NCBI GenBank assembly: GCA_964057225.1
Contig: OZ059898.1
Coordinates: 3,472,001-3,536,000 of the forward strand
Source of the DNA: Auanema rhodensis
Lineage: Eukaryota > Nematoda > Chromadorea > Rhabditida > Rhabditidae
DNA length: 64,000 bases
Direction of reading: 5' to 3'
Shown: positions 44,403 through 56,300 of the stretch, one piece after another
Position numbering within the stretch: position 1 is the stretch's first letter
How the letters are laid out: every line of letters starts with the position of its first letter
Notes under the pieces: generated by a model
Told to the model about the DNA's origin: nothing
The model's database searches: none
The model's input: the letters and a program-made list of their open reading frames with translations, nothing else
Made by a program: the position numbers and the translations under genes

Positions 44403-45426
44403 TATTTTGGCGAGCATTTATTACGATATAAAACACCCAGCTTCATATACATCAGCCAAGAATTTATTATCGCAAGCACGAAAACATGGCATTTCAAAGG
44501 TACAAGTTGATGATTTTTTGCAAGATTCTGAAACTTTTACACGACATAAACCAACCAGAATGCGTATGCAGACTAGAAAGACTAGAGGATGTGGTCGATT
44601 TCTAACAGTGCAAGCAGATTTGGTTGATATGCAAAAATATAAAAAATTAAACGACGGCTATGCTTACATGTTGACCATGATTGATGTTTATACACGCATG
44701 TTATATGTTAGGCCTTTGAAAACTAAAGGTGGTATAGAGGTTGCTAGTGCATTTGAAAGTTTATTCAAGAATTTTATACCAATTCAGTTGATTACTGATA
44801 ATGGCACAGAGTTTTATAATAGTCATTGTGAAAAACTATTCAAAAAGTTTGCCATACTGCACGGATCTACAAGTTCACCACAAAAGGCTGCAATGGTGGA
44901 GCGAGCAAATAGAACTTTAAAAACACGCATGATGAAATATCTCTATTACAAGAATAATCATCGTTGGATTGATATCCTAGATGATTTGGTTGAAGGAATA
45001 AACAAATCTTATAACCGCTCTATAAAAATGCGGCCCATTGATGTTAAAGCAAATATATTCATTGAAGAATATGCACCAGCTGTTAAAAGCCGCTTTAAAA
45101 TTGGTGATACTGTTCGCATAAGCAAAAATAGGCGTACTTTTGAAAAAAGCTACGAGTCTGGATATACAATGGAGCTGTTCACAATTGATGAGGTTGTAAC
45201 CGGAAACCCAACCGTGTATAAACTTGTAGATTATAATGGTGAACGTATAAAGGGAATATTCTACGAACCTGAACTTGTCTTGGCTACTAATAAAAGTAAC
45301 AAGTACTATATAGAAAAAGTTTTAAAAGAGCGTACTCGAAGCGGTAAACGTCAAGTATTTGTAAAATGGAGTGGATATCCCGACAACTTTAATGAATGGA
45401 TAGATGCAGAAAATTTAAATGTATAA
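44359..45426 (+). CDS. INT: Polinton integrase with C-terminal chromodomain
   Basis: 355 residues from the ATG at 44359. The rve core carries QADLVDM (Asp87), LITDNGTEF (Asp147) and AAMVERANRTLK (Glu181), the DDE triad for strand transfer; the 6-bp target duplication flanking the element is its expected product. An SH3-like part follows (about 244-308: FKIGDTVRIS ... YEPELVL), then a chromodomain (about 316-353) with the three cage aromatics in place: YYIEKVL, VKWSGY (Trp and Tyr). The last gene in the + cluster. It starts 44 bp before the end of the previous gene. Poly(A) signal AATAAA at 45457-45462. No damage seen. Confidence 0.95.
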   Translation: MAKVVKGSTLDYGNDILASIYYDIKHPASYTSAKNLLSQARKHGISKVQVDDFLQDSETFTRHKPTRMRMQTRKTRGCGRFLTVQADLVDMQKYKKLNDGYAYMLTMIDVYTRMLYVRPLKTKGGIEVASAFESLFKNFIPIQLITDNGTEFYNSHCEKLFKKFAILHGSTSSPQKAAMVERANRTLKTRMMKYLYYKNNHRWIDILDDLVEGINKSYNRSIKMRPIDVKANIFIEEYAPAVKSRFKIGDTVRISKNRRTFEKSYESGYTMELFTIDEVVTGNPTVYKLVDYNGERIKGIFYEPELVLATNKSNKYYIEKVLKERTRSGKRQVFVKWSGYPDNFNEWIDAENLNV

Positions 45427-45721
45427 TTTTTCAATGTTATAAACAATTGTAATTATAATAAATGATTTATTTGATATATCGCATAATGTAACAATAAAAA
45501 ACCAGCAAAATACAAACAACAATTCAACCTGGAAAAAAAAAATGTAGACTATTCAAATTTTCAAATTCTTACCAGTTGGTTGATCATTCGTCCTCAATTG
45601 ATGAGCCATTGATGGATATTCGCAAGAGCTGGAAAAAAAAAATGTTACGGCTGAGAATATAAAAATGCCACATAACAAAACAAGAATAAAACGCCAATTG
45701 TGCTATTTGTGCTTGTTGTAG
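45427..45721. terminator. Convergent 3' region of integrase and D-box gene
   Basis: AATAAA for the integrase at 45457-45462 (+) and for the minus gene at 45466-45471 (-) lie side by side. On the minus strand two T10-CCAG acceptor-like tracts (exon edges at 45628 and 45528) and a GTAAG donor (45572) indicate a further short exon and a 44-bp intron downstream of the annotated stop. Confidence 0.6.
45529..45572 (-). other. Probable 44-bp intron downstream of the D-box gene stop
   Basis: Reading the minus strand: AACTG|GTAAGAA ... TTTTCCAG|GTTG. Length 44 bp equals the other introns in the element, and donor and acceptor are both strong. The exon before it (45573-45628) is preceded by a second T10-CCAG acceptor. 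These may be 3' UTR exons or an alternative C-terminus. In one frame this exon would end in an acidic SSIEDE tail. The donor for the upstream intron is unclear. Confidence 0.55.
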
Positions 45722-46308
45722 TCAAAATGAAGGATCAAAGCGGATAAACATGTTCAGGTTGAGTGCTTCTGGACTTAGTTTAAAGTAGAATACATTCTGC
45801 TTATAACCAAAAGTCTTTATAGTAGCCTCATCTGCATATATAACAATATAGCCCATATTGTTCAACAATTGCTTGCACGTCATGGTGTTATAAGAGCGCA
45901 TCTAAAAATAATTATAAAATTGAAAATAAATAAATATGCAAGCTTACATTAATAGAGAACTTTTCGGGCTTATAGTGACGAAATTCCTTCAAAAGACCCA
46001 ACGCATCATTCCTTCCTCTACACTTTATACAGAGGCTGAAACAGTGATACTCGTCTATAACCTGCAATGATTCCCTACAAGTTTTGCAGAGACAAATTGG
46101 TCTCATTAATACACTCCTTGGTGGAGTGCTCTCTCTCAGAATCTCCATCTGCTTTATTGGTGAATCTAAATTAAAGATTTAAAAAATACAAGTTAAGGTT
46201 CATACCAAAACTTGTAAAATTTGGTGCTGGTGTGGGTGGTCGTGGTACTTCAGGTTCAGGCGATTTGCGCACCACATTTGTCACATCAGCAAGTACAGCA
46301 CGCTTCAT
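45722..46308 (-). CDS. D-box / zinc-ribbon accessory protein (3 exons)
   Basis: Exons 46308-46206, 46165-45948 and 45901-45722 (minus), separated by 40- and 46-bp GT...AG introns; 166 residues with both joins in frame. Residues 3-11 are RAVLADVTN, an exact RxxLxxxxN destruction box like those at the N-termini of mitotic cyclins. A Pro-rich segment follows with S/T-P sites (KSPEPE, PPTPAP, ESTPPRS), then two CxxC pairs (Cys61/64 and Cys80/83, 15 residues apart) that look like a zinc ribbon, and a hydrophobic/aromatic C-terminal domain. A TATA box lies upstream, and the first ATG after it is this start. I do not recognise a family. A role in host cell-cycle control or timed degradation through APC/C is inferred from the motif only. 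Confidence 0.75.
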
Positions 46309-46942
46309 TTCCGCTAAAGATCCAACTTTCTAAAATATAAGGCAAACTTGCAGAGAGGAGCAGTCTATGGCGATTGGCAAAGAGTGGCAGGAGATGGTGA
46401 AACGTCGGATCCTCGGATAGTTGGCAGAGCTGAAATGTAAATGTAGCAAAATTGCCAACCTTTTATACAAAGATTTTTGTAAAGTACAACCCATTGTGTT
46501 ACAATCAAGTTTGCTGATGAAATTCTCTTATTAATTAGATTTTACAGCATATTTATGCAGATATACTCATCTTATCGACAGTTGCCAGCAGTTGGCGCAC
46601 TCTGAACCTGTAAACAATCTGCATATTAATTAGTTTTTACATCTCTTTAAACATTATTGTTTACCGTTTGTGCCATAAACAACAGCCATCTCTGTAAAAC
46701 ATTTAGGCTTTTTAAACTTTGCTTAATAACTCATATATTATTCATAGTATACTTTTACACCCATATTGTACCACAAAACATATGACTGCCAACGTTTTAT
46801 ATGTGAAAAATATTTCATTCTTTAATATTTAATAATGATTATATTACGAAACTAAAACTTTTGAAATGTTAAAATGATTATACTATATTTAAACCCCCAC
46901 AGTGCAGTTATTACTGTTTATTAACCATCGATATGCGTGGCG
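46309..46942. other. Promoter and spacer between D-box gene and right TIR
   Basis: AT-rich. It holds the TATA box at 46459-46467 and the 5' leader of the minus gene (about 46309-46436). Beyond 46470 I see only short splice-like signals on the minus strand (for example around 46610-46700) and no convincing additional coding exon. Confidence 0.5.
46459..46467 (-). promoter_or_regulatory. TATA box of the D-box gene
   Basis: TATAAAAGG on the minus strand, the best TATA box in the element. An initiator-like TTTCAGCTC lies 30-37 bases downstream (about 46428-46436). There is no ATG between that point and the D-box gene start at 46308. Confidence 0.7.
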
Positions 46943-47784
46943 TTGAGGTCAGCGCAACTGTTTGCTAATCTTATTGTATTTACCTTCAATGTGTGCTCTA
47001 TTTAGTTATTGTATTGTTATATTAGTAAAATAAAGTTTAAAACTAATCTTTTATTATAATTTGAACCTTTTACTTGTTAGAATAAATATAATTAATAACA
47101 ATTTGTAATTTCAAAAATTAATAATTTAATGTCGTTCTTATCGAATTAACTTTCGATATGTGTTCCATTAAATTTTGGTATTTTATATCGTTCTTATCGA
47201 ATTAACCTTCGATATGTGTTCCATTGAATTTTGTATTTCATATCGTTCTTATCGAATTAACCTTCGATATGTGTTCCATTGAACTACCCGTAACAAGTAC
47301 GGTGAACAAAACGATATACATGCAAAAATTTTACTGTTCTTTAAAATAAAAACAATACAAACACAATACAATAAAAAATAAACAAAATAAGTAAACAAAC
47401 ATTATTAATAAATTTAATAAATAAATAAAATTTAAAAAACAAATTTACATATTTAAATATTTAAATATTTAAAATTTATAATTTTTATTTTTACTTAATA
47501 TATTTAAAAATAATTAAAACTATATACATACATTTGAATAAACAAATTTAAAATTTGATTTAAAAAAAAAAAAAATCATGCTTTAAATCATGATTTTTAA
47601 ATTTAAAAAAGGAAAATCCATGAACCATGATCCCAAAATATGATTTTAACAGCTGACGCTCAAAAATATGTTTTTGACAGCTGACGCGCCCCAAAAGTAT
47701 GTTTTTAGCAGCTGACGCCCCCAAAAGTATGTTTTTGACAGCTGTTTGGGGGCGTGGTTAGTAAATTTTGCACGGCTCTCTACT
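46943..47784 (-). repeat. Right terminal inverted repeat
   Basis: Complement of 32401-33241 with very few differences (A run of 14 at 47562-47575 against 12 on the left, and isolated substitutions). Carries the mirror set of iterons (about 47118-47285), tip repeats (about 47632-47744) and tip hairpin, and ends ...GCACGGCTCTCTACT. Confidence 0.97.
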
Positions 47785-47790
47785 ATCGTC
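47785..47790. repeat. Target-site duplication, right copy
   Basis: ATCGTC directly after the element, identical to 32395-32400; satellite sequence resumes in register with TTTGCCTTGAAAAATG. Confidence 0.97.
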
Positions 47791-50700
47791 TTTGCCTTGA
47801 AAAATGAAATCTAAAAACATCTACGTTTTGCTAAATTATTTTGAAATTTTTCGAAAAAATTTTTGTCAAAATGTTTTTGGAAGCAATGTTGAGTGTACAT
47901 GGAAACTCAACATACACTAATGCATCATTTTTCAAACGATCATAACTAATTTTTGTATTGAGCGTTTCTCAATGTAGTAAAGTGCATTCGATGCGGATTT
48001 TTAAGCTGCGTCGATCTGTGTTATCAGATTTGCGCTAGCTTAAAAATGCACCGAGATATCAACTGATACAAGTTCACACTTATATCCTCGATTTTCACCC
48101 TGAAGAAATAATTTTTTCGTTGAATAACATTGTCCATCGTCTTTGCCTTGAAAAAAGGATTCTAAAAACATCTACTTTTTGCTATATTATATTGAAATTT
48201 TTCGAAAAAATTTTTGTCAAAATGTTTTTGGAAGCAATGTTGAGTGTACATGGAAACTCAACATACACTAATGCATCATTTTTCAAACGATCATAACTAA
48301 TTTTTGTATTGAGCGTTTCTCAATGTAGTATAGTGCATTCGATCCGGATTTTTAAGCTGCGTCGATCTGTGTTATCCGATTTGCGCTAGCTTAAAAATGC
48401 ACCGAGATATCAACTGATATAAGTTCACACTTATATCCTCGATTTTCACCCTGAAGAATTAATTTTTTCGTTGAATAACATTGTCCATCGTCTTTGCCTT
48501 GAAAAATGGAATCTAAAAACATCTACTTTTTGCTAAATTATTTTGAAATTTTTCGAAAAAATTTTTGTCAAAATGTTTTTGGAAGCAATGTTGAGTGTAC
48601 ATGGAAACTCAACATACACTAATGCATCATTTTTCAAACGATCATAACTAATTTTTGTATCGAGCGTTTCTCAATGTAGTATAGTGCATTCGATGCGGAT
48701 TTTTGAGCTGCGTCGATCTGTGTTATCAGATTTGCGCTAACTTAAAAATGCACCGAGATATCAACTGATATAAGTTCACACTTATATCCTCGATTTTCAC
48801 CCTGAAGAATTAATTTTTTCGTTGAATAACATTGTCCATCGTCTTTGCCTTGAGAAATGGAATCTAAAAACATCTACTTTTTGCTAAATTATTTTGAAAT
48901 TTTTCGAAAAAATTTTTGTCAAAATGTTTTTGGAAGCAATGTTGAGTGTACATGGAAACTCAACATACACTAATGCATCATTTTTCAAACGATCATAACT
49001 AATTTCTGTATTGAGCGTTTCTCAATGTAGTATAGTGCATTCGATCCGGATTTTTAAGCTGCGTCGATCTGTGTTATCAGATTTGCGCTAGCTTAAAAAT
49101 GCACCGAGATATCAACTGATATAAGTTCACACTTATATCCTCGATTTTCACCCTGAAGAATTAATTTTTTCGTTGAATAACATTGTCCATCGTCTTTGCC
49201 TTGAAAAATGGAATCTAAAAACATCTACTTTTTGGTAAATTCTTTTGAAATTTTTCGAAAAAATTTTTGTCAAAATGTTTTTGGAAGCAATGTTGAGTGT
49301 ACATGGAAACTCAACATACACTAATGCATCATTTTTCAAACGATCATAACTAATTTCTGTATTGAGCGTTTCTCAATGTAGTATAGTGCATTCGATGCGG
49401 ATTTTTAAGCTGCGTCGATCTGTGTTATCAGATTTGCGCTAGCTTAAAAATGCACCGAGATATCAACTGATATAAGTTCACACTTATATCCTCGATTTTC
49501 ACCCTGAAGAATTAATTTTTTCGTTGAATAACATTGTCCATCGTCTTTGCCTTGAAAAATGGAATCTAAAAACATCTACTTTTTGGTAAATTCTTTCGAA
49601 ATTTTTCGAAAAAATTTTTGTCAAAATGTTTTTGGAAGCAATGTTGAGTGTACATGGAAACTCAACATACACTAATGCATCATTTTTCAAACGATCATAA
49701 CTAATATTCGTATTAAGCGTTTCTCAATGTAGTAGAGTGCATTCGATGCGGATTTTTAAGCTGCGTCGATCTGTGTTATCAGATTTGCGCTATCTTAAAA
49801 ATGCACCGAGATATCAACTGATATAAGTTCACACTTATATCCTCGATTTTCACCCTAAAGAATTAATTTTTTCGTTGAGTAACATTGTCTATCGTCTTTG
49901 CCTTGAAAAATGGAATCTAAAAACATCTACTTTTTGGTAAATTCTTTTGAAATTTTTCGAAAAAATTTTTGTCAAAATGTTTTTGGAAGCAATGTTGAGT
50001 GTACATGGAAACTCAACATACACTAATGCATCATTTTTCAAACGATCATAACTAATTTTTGTATCAAGCGTTTCTTAATGTAGTATAGTGCATTCGATGC
50101 GGATTTTTAAGCTGCGTCGATCTGTGTTATCAGATTTGCGCTAGCTTAAAAATGCACCGAGATATCAACTGATATAAGTTCACACTTATATCCTCGATTT
50201 TCACCCTGAAGAAATAATTTTTTCGTTGAATAACATTGTCCATCGTCTTTGCCTTGAAAAATGGAATCTAAAAACATCTACTTTTTGCTAAATTCTTTTG
50301 AAATTTTTCGAAAAAATTTTTGTCAAAATGTTTTTGGAAGCAATGTTGAGTGTACATGGAAACTCAACATACACTAATGCATCATTTTTCAAACGATCAT
50401 AACTAATTTTTGTATCAAGCGTTTCTCAATGTAGTATAGTGCATTCGATGCGGATTTTTAAGCTGCGTCGATCTGTGTTATCAGATTTGCGCTAGCTTAA
50501 AAATGCACCGAGATATCAACTGATATAAGTTCACACTTATATCCTCGATTTTCACCCTAAAGAATTAATTTTTTCGTTGAATAACATTGTCTATCGTCTT
50601 TGCTTTGAAAAATGGAATCTAAAAACATCTACTTTTTGCTAAATTCTTTTGAAATTTTTCGAAAAAATTTTTGTCAAAATGTTTTTGGAAGCAATGTTGA

Positions 50701-52339
50701 GTGTACATGGAAACTCAACATACACTAATGCATCATTTTTCAAACGATCATAACTAATTTTTGTATTAAGCGTTTCTCAATGTAGTATAGTGCATTCGAT
50801 GCGGATTTTTAAGCTGCGTCGATCTGTGTGATCAGATTTGCGCTAGCTTAAAAATGCACCGAGATATCAACTGATATAAGTTCACACTTATATCCTCGAT
50901 TTTCACCCTAAAGAATTAATTTTTTCGTTGAATAACATTGTCTATCGTCTTTGCCTTGGAAAATGGAATCTAAAAACATCTACTTTTTGCTAAATTCTTT
51001 TGAAATTTTTCGAAAAAATTTTTGTCAAAATGTTTTTGGAAGCAATGTTGAGTGTACATGGAAACTCAACATACACTAATGCATCATTTTTCAAACGATC
51101 ATAACTAATTTTTGTATTAAGCGTTTCTCAATGTAGTAGAGTGCATTCGATGCGGATTTTTAAGCTGCGTCGATCTGTGTTATCAGATTTGCGCTAGCTT
51201 GAAAATGCACCGAGATATCAACTGATATAAGTTCACACTTATATCCTCGATTTTCACCCTGAAGAAATAATTTTTTCGTTGAATAACATTGTCCATCGTC
51301 TTCGCCTTGAAAAATGGAATCTAAAAACATCTACTTTTTGCTAATTTCTTTTGAAATTTTTCGAAAAAATTTTTGTCAAAATGTTTTTGGAAGCAATGTT
51401 GAGTGTACATGGAAACTCAACATACACTAATGCATCATTTTTCAAACGATCATAACTAATTTTTGTATCAAGCGTTTCTCAATGTAGTATAGTGCATTCG
51501 ATGCGGATTTTTAAGCTGCGTCGATCTGTGTTATCAGATTTGCGCTAGCTTAAAAATGCACCGAGATATCAACTGATATAAATTCACACTTATATCCTCG
51601 ATTTTCACCCTAAAGAATTAATTTTTTCGTTGAATAACATTGTCTATCGTCTTTGCCTTGAAAAATGGAATCTAAAAACATCTACTTTTTGCTAAATTCT
51701 TTTGAAATTTTTCGAAAAAATTTTTGTCAAAATGTTTTTGGAAGCAATATTGAGTGTACATGGAAACTCAACATACACTAATGCATCATTTTTCAAACGA
51801 TCATAACTAATTTTTGTATCAAGCGTTTCTCAATGTAGTATAGTGCATTCGATCCGGATTTTTAAGCTGCGTCGATCTGTGTTATCAGATTTGCGCTAGC
51901 TTAAAAATGCACCGAGATATCAACTGATATAAGTTCACACTTATATCCTCGATTTTCACCCTGAAGAAATAATTTTTTCGTTGAATAACATTGTCCATCG
52001 TCTTTGCCTTGAAAAAAGGAATCTAAAAACATCTACTTTTTGCTAAATTATTTCGAAATTTTTTGAAAAAATTTTGTCAAAATGTTTTTGGAAGCAATAT
52101 TGAGTGTACATGGAAACTCAACATACACTAATGCATCATTTTTCAAACGATCATAACTAATTTTTGTATCAAGCGTTTCTCAATGTAGTATAGTGCATTC
52201 GATGCGGATTTTTAAGCTGCGTCGATCTGTGTTATCAGATTTGCGCTAGCTTAAAAATGCACCGAGATATCAACTGATATAAGTTCACACTTATATCCTC
52301 GATTTTCACCCTGAAGAAATAATTTTTTCGTTGAATAAC

Positions 52340-53300
52340 ATTGTCCATCGTCTTTTGCCTTGAAAAATGGAATCTAAAAACATCTACTTTTTGCTAAATT
52401 CTTTTGAAATTTTTCGAAAAAATTTTGTCAAAATGTTTTTGGAAGCAATATTGAGTGTACATGGAAACTCAACATACACTAATGCATCATTTTTCAAACG
52501 ATCATAACTAATTTTTGTATCAAGCGTTTCTCAATGTAGTATAGTGCATTCGATGCGGATTTTTAAGCTGCGTCGATCTGTGTTATCAGATTTGCGCTAG
52601 CTTAAAAATGCACCGAGATATCAACTGATATAAGTTCACACTTATATCCTCGATTTTCACCCTGAAGAAATAATTTTTTCGTTGAATAACATTGTCCATC
52701 GTCTTTTGCCTTGAAAAATGGAATCTAAAAACATCTACTTTTTGCTAAATTCTTTTGAAATTTTTCGAAAAAATTTTTGTCAAAATGTTTTTGGAAGCAA
52801 TGTTGAGTGTACATGGAAACTCAACATACACTAATGCATCATTTTTCAAACGATCATAACTAATTTTTGTATCAAGCGTTTCTCAATGTAGTATAGTGCA
52901 TTCGATGCGGATTTTTAAGCTGCGTCGATCTGTGTTATCAGATTTGCGCTAGCTTAAAAATGCACCGAGAAATCAACTGATATAGGTTCACACTTATATC
53001 CTCGATTTTCACCCTGAAGAAATAATTTTTTCGTTGAATAACATTGTCCATCGTCTTTGCCTTGAAAAAAGAAATCTAAAAACATCTACTTTTTGCTAAA
53101 TTATTTTGAAATTTTTCGAAAAAATTTTTGTCAAAATGTTTTTGGAAGCAATATTGAGTGTACATGGAAACTCAACATACACTAATGCATCATTTTTCAA
53201 ACGATCATAACTAATTTTTGTATCAAGCGTTTCTCAATGTAGTATAGTGCATTCAATGCGGATTTTTAAGCTGCGTCGATCTGTGTTATCAGATTTGCGC
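52340..53300. repeat. Right-block duplication spaced 3,858 bp (first copy)
   Basis: The ordered variants GTCTTTTGCC, GAGAAATCAACTGATATAGG, AAAAAAGAAATC and ATTCAATGCGG occur here and again at about 56560-57120. The GAGAAATC marks at 52967 and 56825 are 3,858 bp (11 monomers) apart. Confidence 0.7.
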
Positions 53301-56300
53301 TAGCTTAAAAATGCACCGAGATATCAACTGATATAAGTTCACACTTATATCCTCGATTTTCACCCTGAAGAAATAATTTTTTCGTTGAATAACATTGTCC
53401 ATCGTCTTTGCCTTGAAAAAAGGAATCTAAAAACATCTACTTTTTGCTAAATTATTTCGAAATTTTTCGAAAAAATTTTGTCAAAATGTTTTTGGAAGCA
53501 ATATTGAGTGTACATGGAAACTCAACATACACTAATGCATCATTTTTCAAACGATCATAACTAATTTTTGTATCAAGCGTTTCTCAATGTAGTATAGTGC
53601 ATTCGATGCGGATTTTTAAGCTGCGTCGATCTGTGTTATCAGATTTGCGCTAGCTTAAAAATGCACCGAGATATCAACTGATATAAGTTCACACTTATAT
53701 CCTCGATTTTCACCCTGAAGAAATAATTTTTTCGTTGAATAACATTGTCCATCGTCTTCGCCTTGAAAAATGGAATCTAAAAACATCTACTTTTTGCTAA
53801 TTTCTTTTGAAATTTTTCGAAAAAATTTTTGTCAAAATGTTTTTGGAAGCAATGTTGAGTGTACATGGAAACTCAACATACACTAATGCATCATTTTTCA
53901 AACGATCATAACTAATTTTTGTATCAAGCGTTTCTCAATGTAGTATAGTGCATTCGATGCGGATTTTTAAGCTGCGTCGATCTGTGTTATCAGATTTGCG
54001 CTAGCTTAAAAATGCACCGAGATATCAACTGATATAAGTTCACACTTATATCCTCGATTTTCACCCTAAAGAATTAATTTTTTCGTTGAATAACATTGTC
54101 TATCGTCTTTGCCTTGAAAAATGGAATCTAAAAACATCTACTTTTTGCTAAATTCTTTTGAAATTTTTCGAAAAAAATTTTGTCAAAATGTTTTTGGAAG
54201 CAATATTGAGTGTACATGGAAACTCAACATACACTAATGCATCATTTTTCAAACGATCATAACTAATTTTTGTATCAAGCGTTTCTCAATGTAGTATAGT
54301 GCATTCGATCCGGATTTTTAAGCTGCGTCGATCTGTGTTATCAGATTTGCGCTAGCTTAAAAATGCACCGAGATATCAACTGATATAAGTTCACACTTAT
54401 ATCCTCGATTTTCACCCTGAAGAAATAATTTTTTCGTTGAATAACATTGTCCATCGTCTTTGCCTTGAAAAAAGGAATCTAAAAACATCTACTTTTTGCT
54501 AAATTATTTCGAAATTTTTCGAAAAAATTTTGTCAAAATGTTTTTGGAAGCAATATTGAGTGTACATGGAAACTCAACATACACTAATGCATCATTTTTC
54601 AAACGATCATAACTAATTTTTGTATCAAGCGTTTCTCAATGTAGTATAGTGCATTCGATCCGGATTTTTAAGCTGCGTCGATCTGTGTTATCAGATTTGC
54701 GCTAGCTTAAAAATGCACCGAGATATCAACTGATATAAGTTCACACTTATATCCTCGATTTTCACCCTGAAGAAATAATTTTTTCGTTGAATAACATTGT
54801 CCATCGTCTTTGCCTTGAAAAAAGGAATCTAAAAACATCTACTTTTTGCTAAATTATTTCGAAATTTTTCGAAAAAATTTTGTCAAAATGTTTTTGGAAG
54901 CAATATTGAGTGTACATGGAAACTCAACATACACTAATGCATCATTTTTCAAACGATCATAACTAATTTTTGTATCAAGCGTTTCTCAATGTAGTATAGT
55001 GCATTCGATGCGGATTTTTAAGCTGCGTCGATCTGTGTTATCAGATTTGCGCTAGCTTAAAAATGCACCGAGATATCAACTGATATAAGTTCACACTTAT
55101 ATCCTCGATTTTCACCCTGAAGAAATAATTTTTTCGTTGAATAACATTGTCTATCGTCTTTGCCTTGAAAAATGGAATCTAAAAACATCTACTTTTTGCT
55201 AAATTATATTGAAATTTTTCGAAAAAATTTTTGTCAAAATGTTTTTGGAAGCAATATTGAGTGTACATGGAAACTCAACATACACTAATGCATCATTTTT
55301 CAAACGATCATAACTAATTTTTGTATCAAGCGTTTCTCAATGTAGTATAGTGCATTCAATGCGGATTTTTAAGCTGCGTCGATCTGTGTTATCAGATTTG
55401 CGCTAGCTTAAAAATGCACCGAGATATCAACTGATATAAGTTCACACTTATATCCTCGATTTTCACCCTGAAGAAATAATTTTTTCGTTGAATAACATTG
55501 TCCATCGTCTTCGCCTTGAAAAATGGAATCTAAAAACATCTACTTTTTGCTAATTTCTTTTGAAATTTTTCGAAAAAATTTTTGTCAAAATGTTTTTGGA
55601 AGCAATGTTGAGTGTACATGGAAACTCAACTCACACTAATGCATCATTTTTCAAACGATCATAACTAATTTTTGTATCAAGCGTTTCTCAATGTAGTATA
55701 GTGCATTCGATGCGGATTTTTAAGCTGCGTCGATCTGTGTTATCAGATTTGCGCTAGCTTAAAAATGCACCGAGATATCAACTGATATAAGTTCACACTT
55801 ATATCCTCGATTTTCACCCTAAAGAATTAATTTTTTCGTTGAATAACATTGTCTATCGTCTTTGCCTTGAAAAATGGAATCTAAAAACATCTACTTTTTG
55901 CTAAATTCTTTTGAAATTTTTCGAAAAAATTTTTGTCAAAATGTTTTTGGAAGCAATATTGAGTGTACATGGAAACTCAACATACACTAATGCATCATTT
56001 TTCAAACGATCATAACTAATTTTTGTATCAAGCGTTTCTCAATGTAGTATAGTGCATTCGATGCGGATTTTTAAGCTGCGTCGATCTGTGTTATCAGATT
56101 TGCGCTAGCTTAAAAATGCACCGAGATATCAACTGATATAAGTTCACACTTATATCCTCGATTCTCACCCTAAAGAATTAATGTTTTCGTTGAATAACAT
56201 TGTCCATCGTCTTCGCCTTGAAAAATGGAATCTAAAAACATCTACTTTTTGCTAAATTATTTCGAAATTTTTCGAAAAAATTTTGTCAAAATGTTTTTGG

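Larger units (their letters stand above)
32401..47784. mobile_element. Complete Polinton/Maverick element, 15,384 bp
   Basis: Bounded by inverted repeats of about 841 bp that start AGTAGAGAGCCGTGC and end with its complement, and flanked by a perfect 6-bp target-site duplication. It encodes the diagnostic Polinton set: protein-primed DNA polymerase B, retroviral-type integrase with chromodomain, FtsK/HerA-like packaging ATPase, adenain-like cysteine protease, major and minor jelly-roll capsid proteins, plus small accessory proteins. Every reading frame is open once the short introns are removed. The TIRs are almost identical, so the copy is recent and may be active. Size and gene content match full-length Polintons (about 15-20 kb). 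Confidence 0.98.

Noticed and set aside
46340-46430. Extra coding exon upstream of the D-box gene start
   Set aside because: One frame is open and follows an acceptor-like TTTCAG, but it does not join the D-box frame (an in-frame stop lies just before it) and it lies after the TATA box as a plausible 5' leader.
46610-46700. Small minus-strand exon pair beginning MAVVYG
   Set aside because: Splice-like ends are present, but the joined frame stops after about 16 residues and nothing supports expression.
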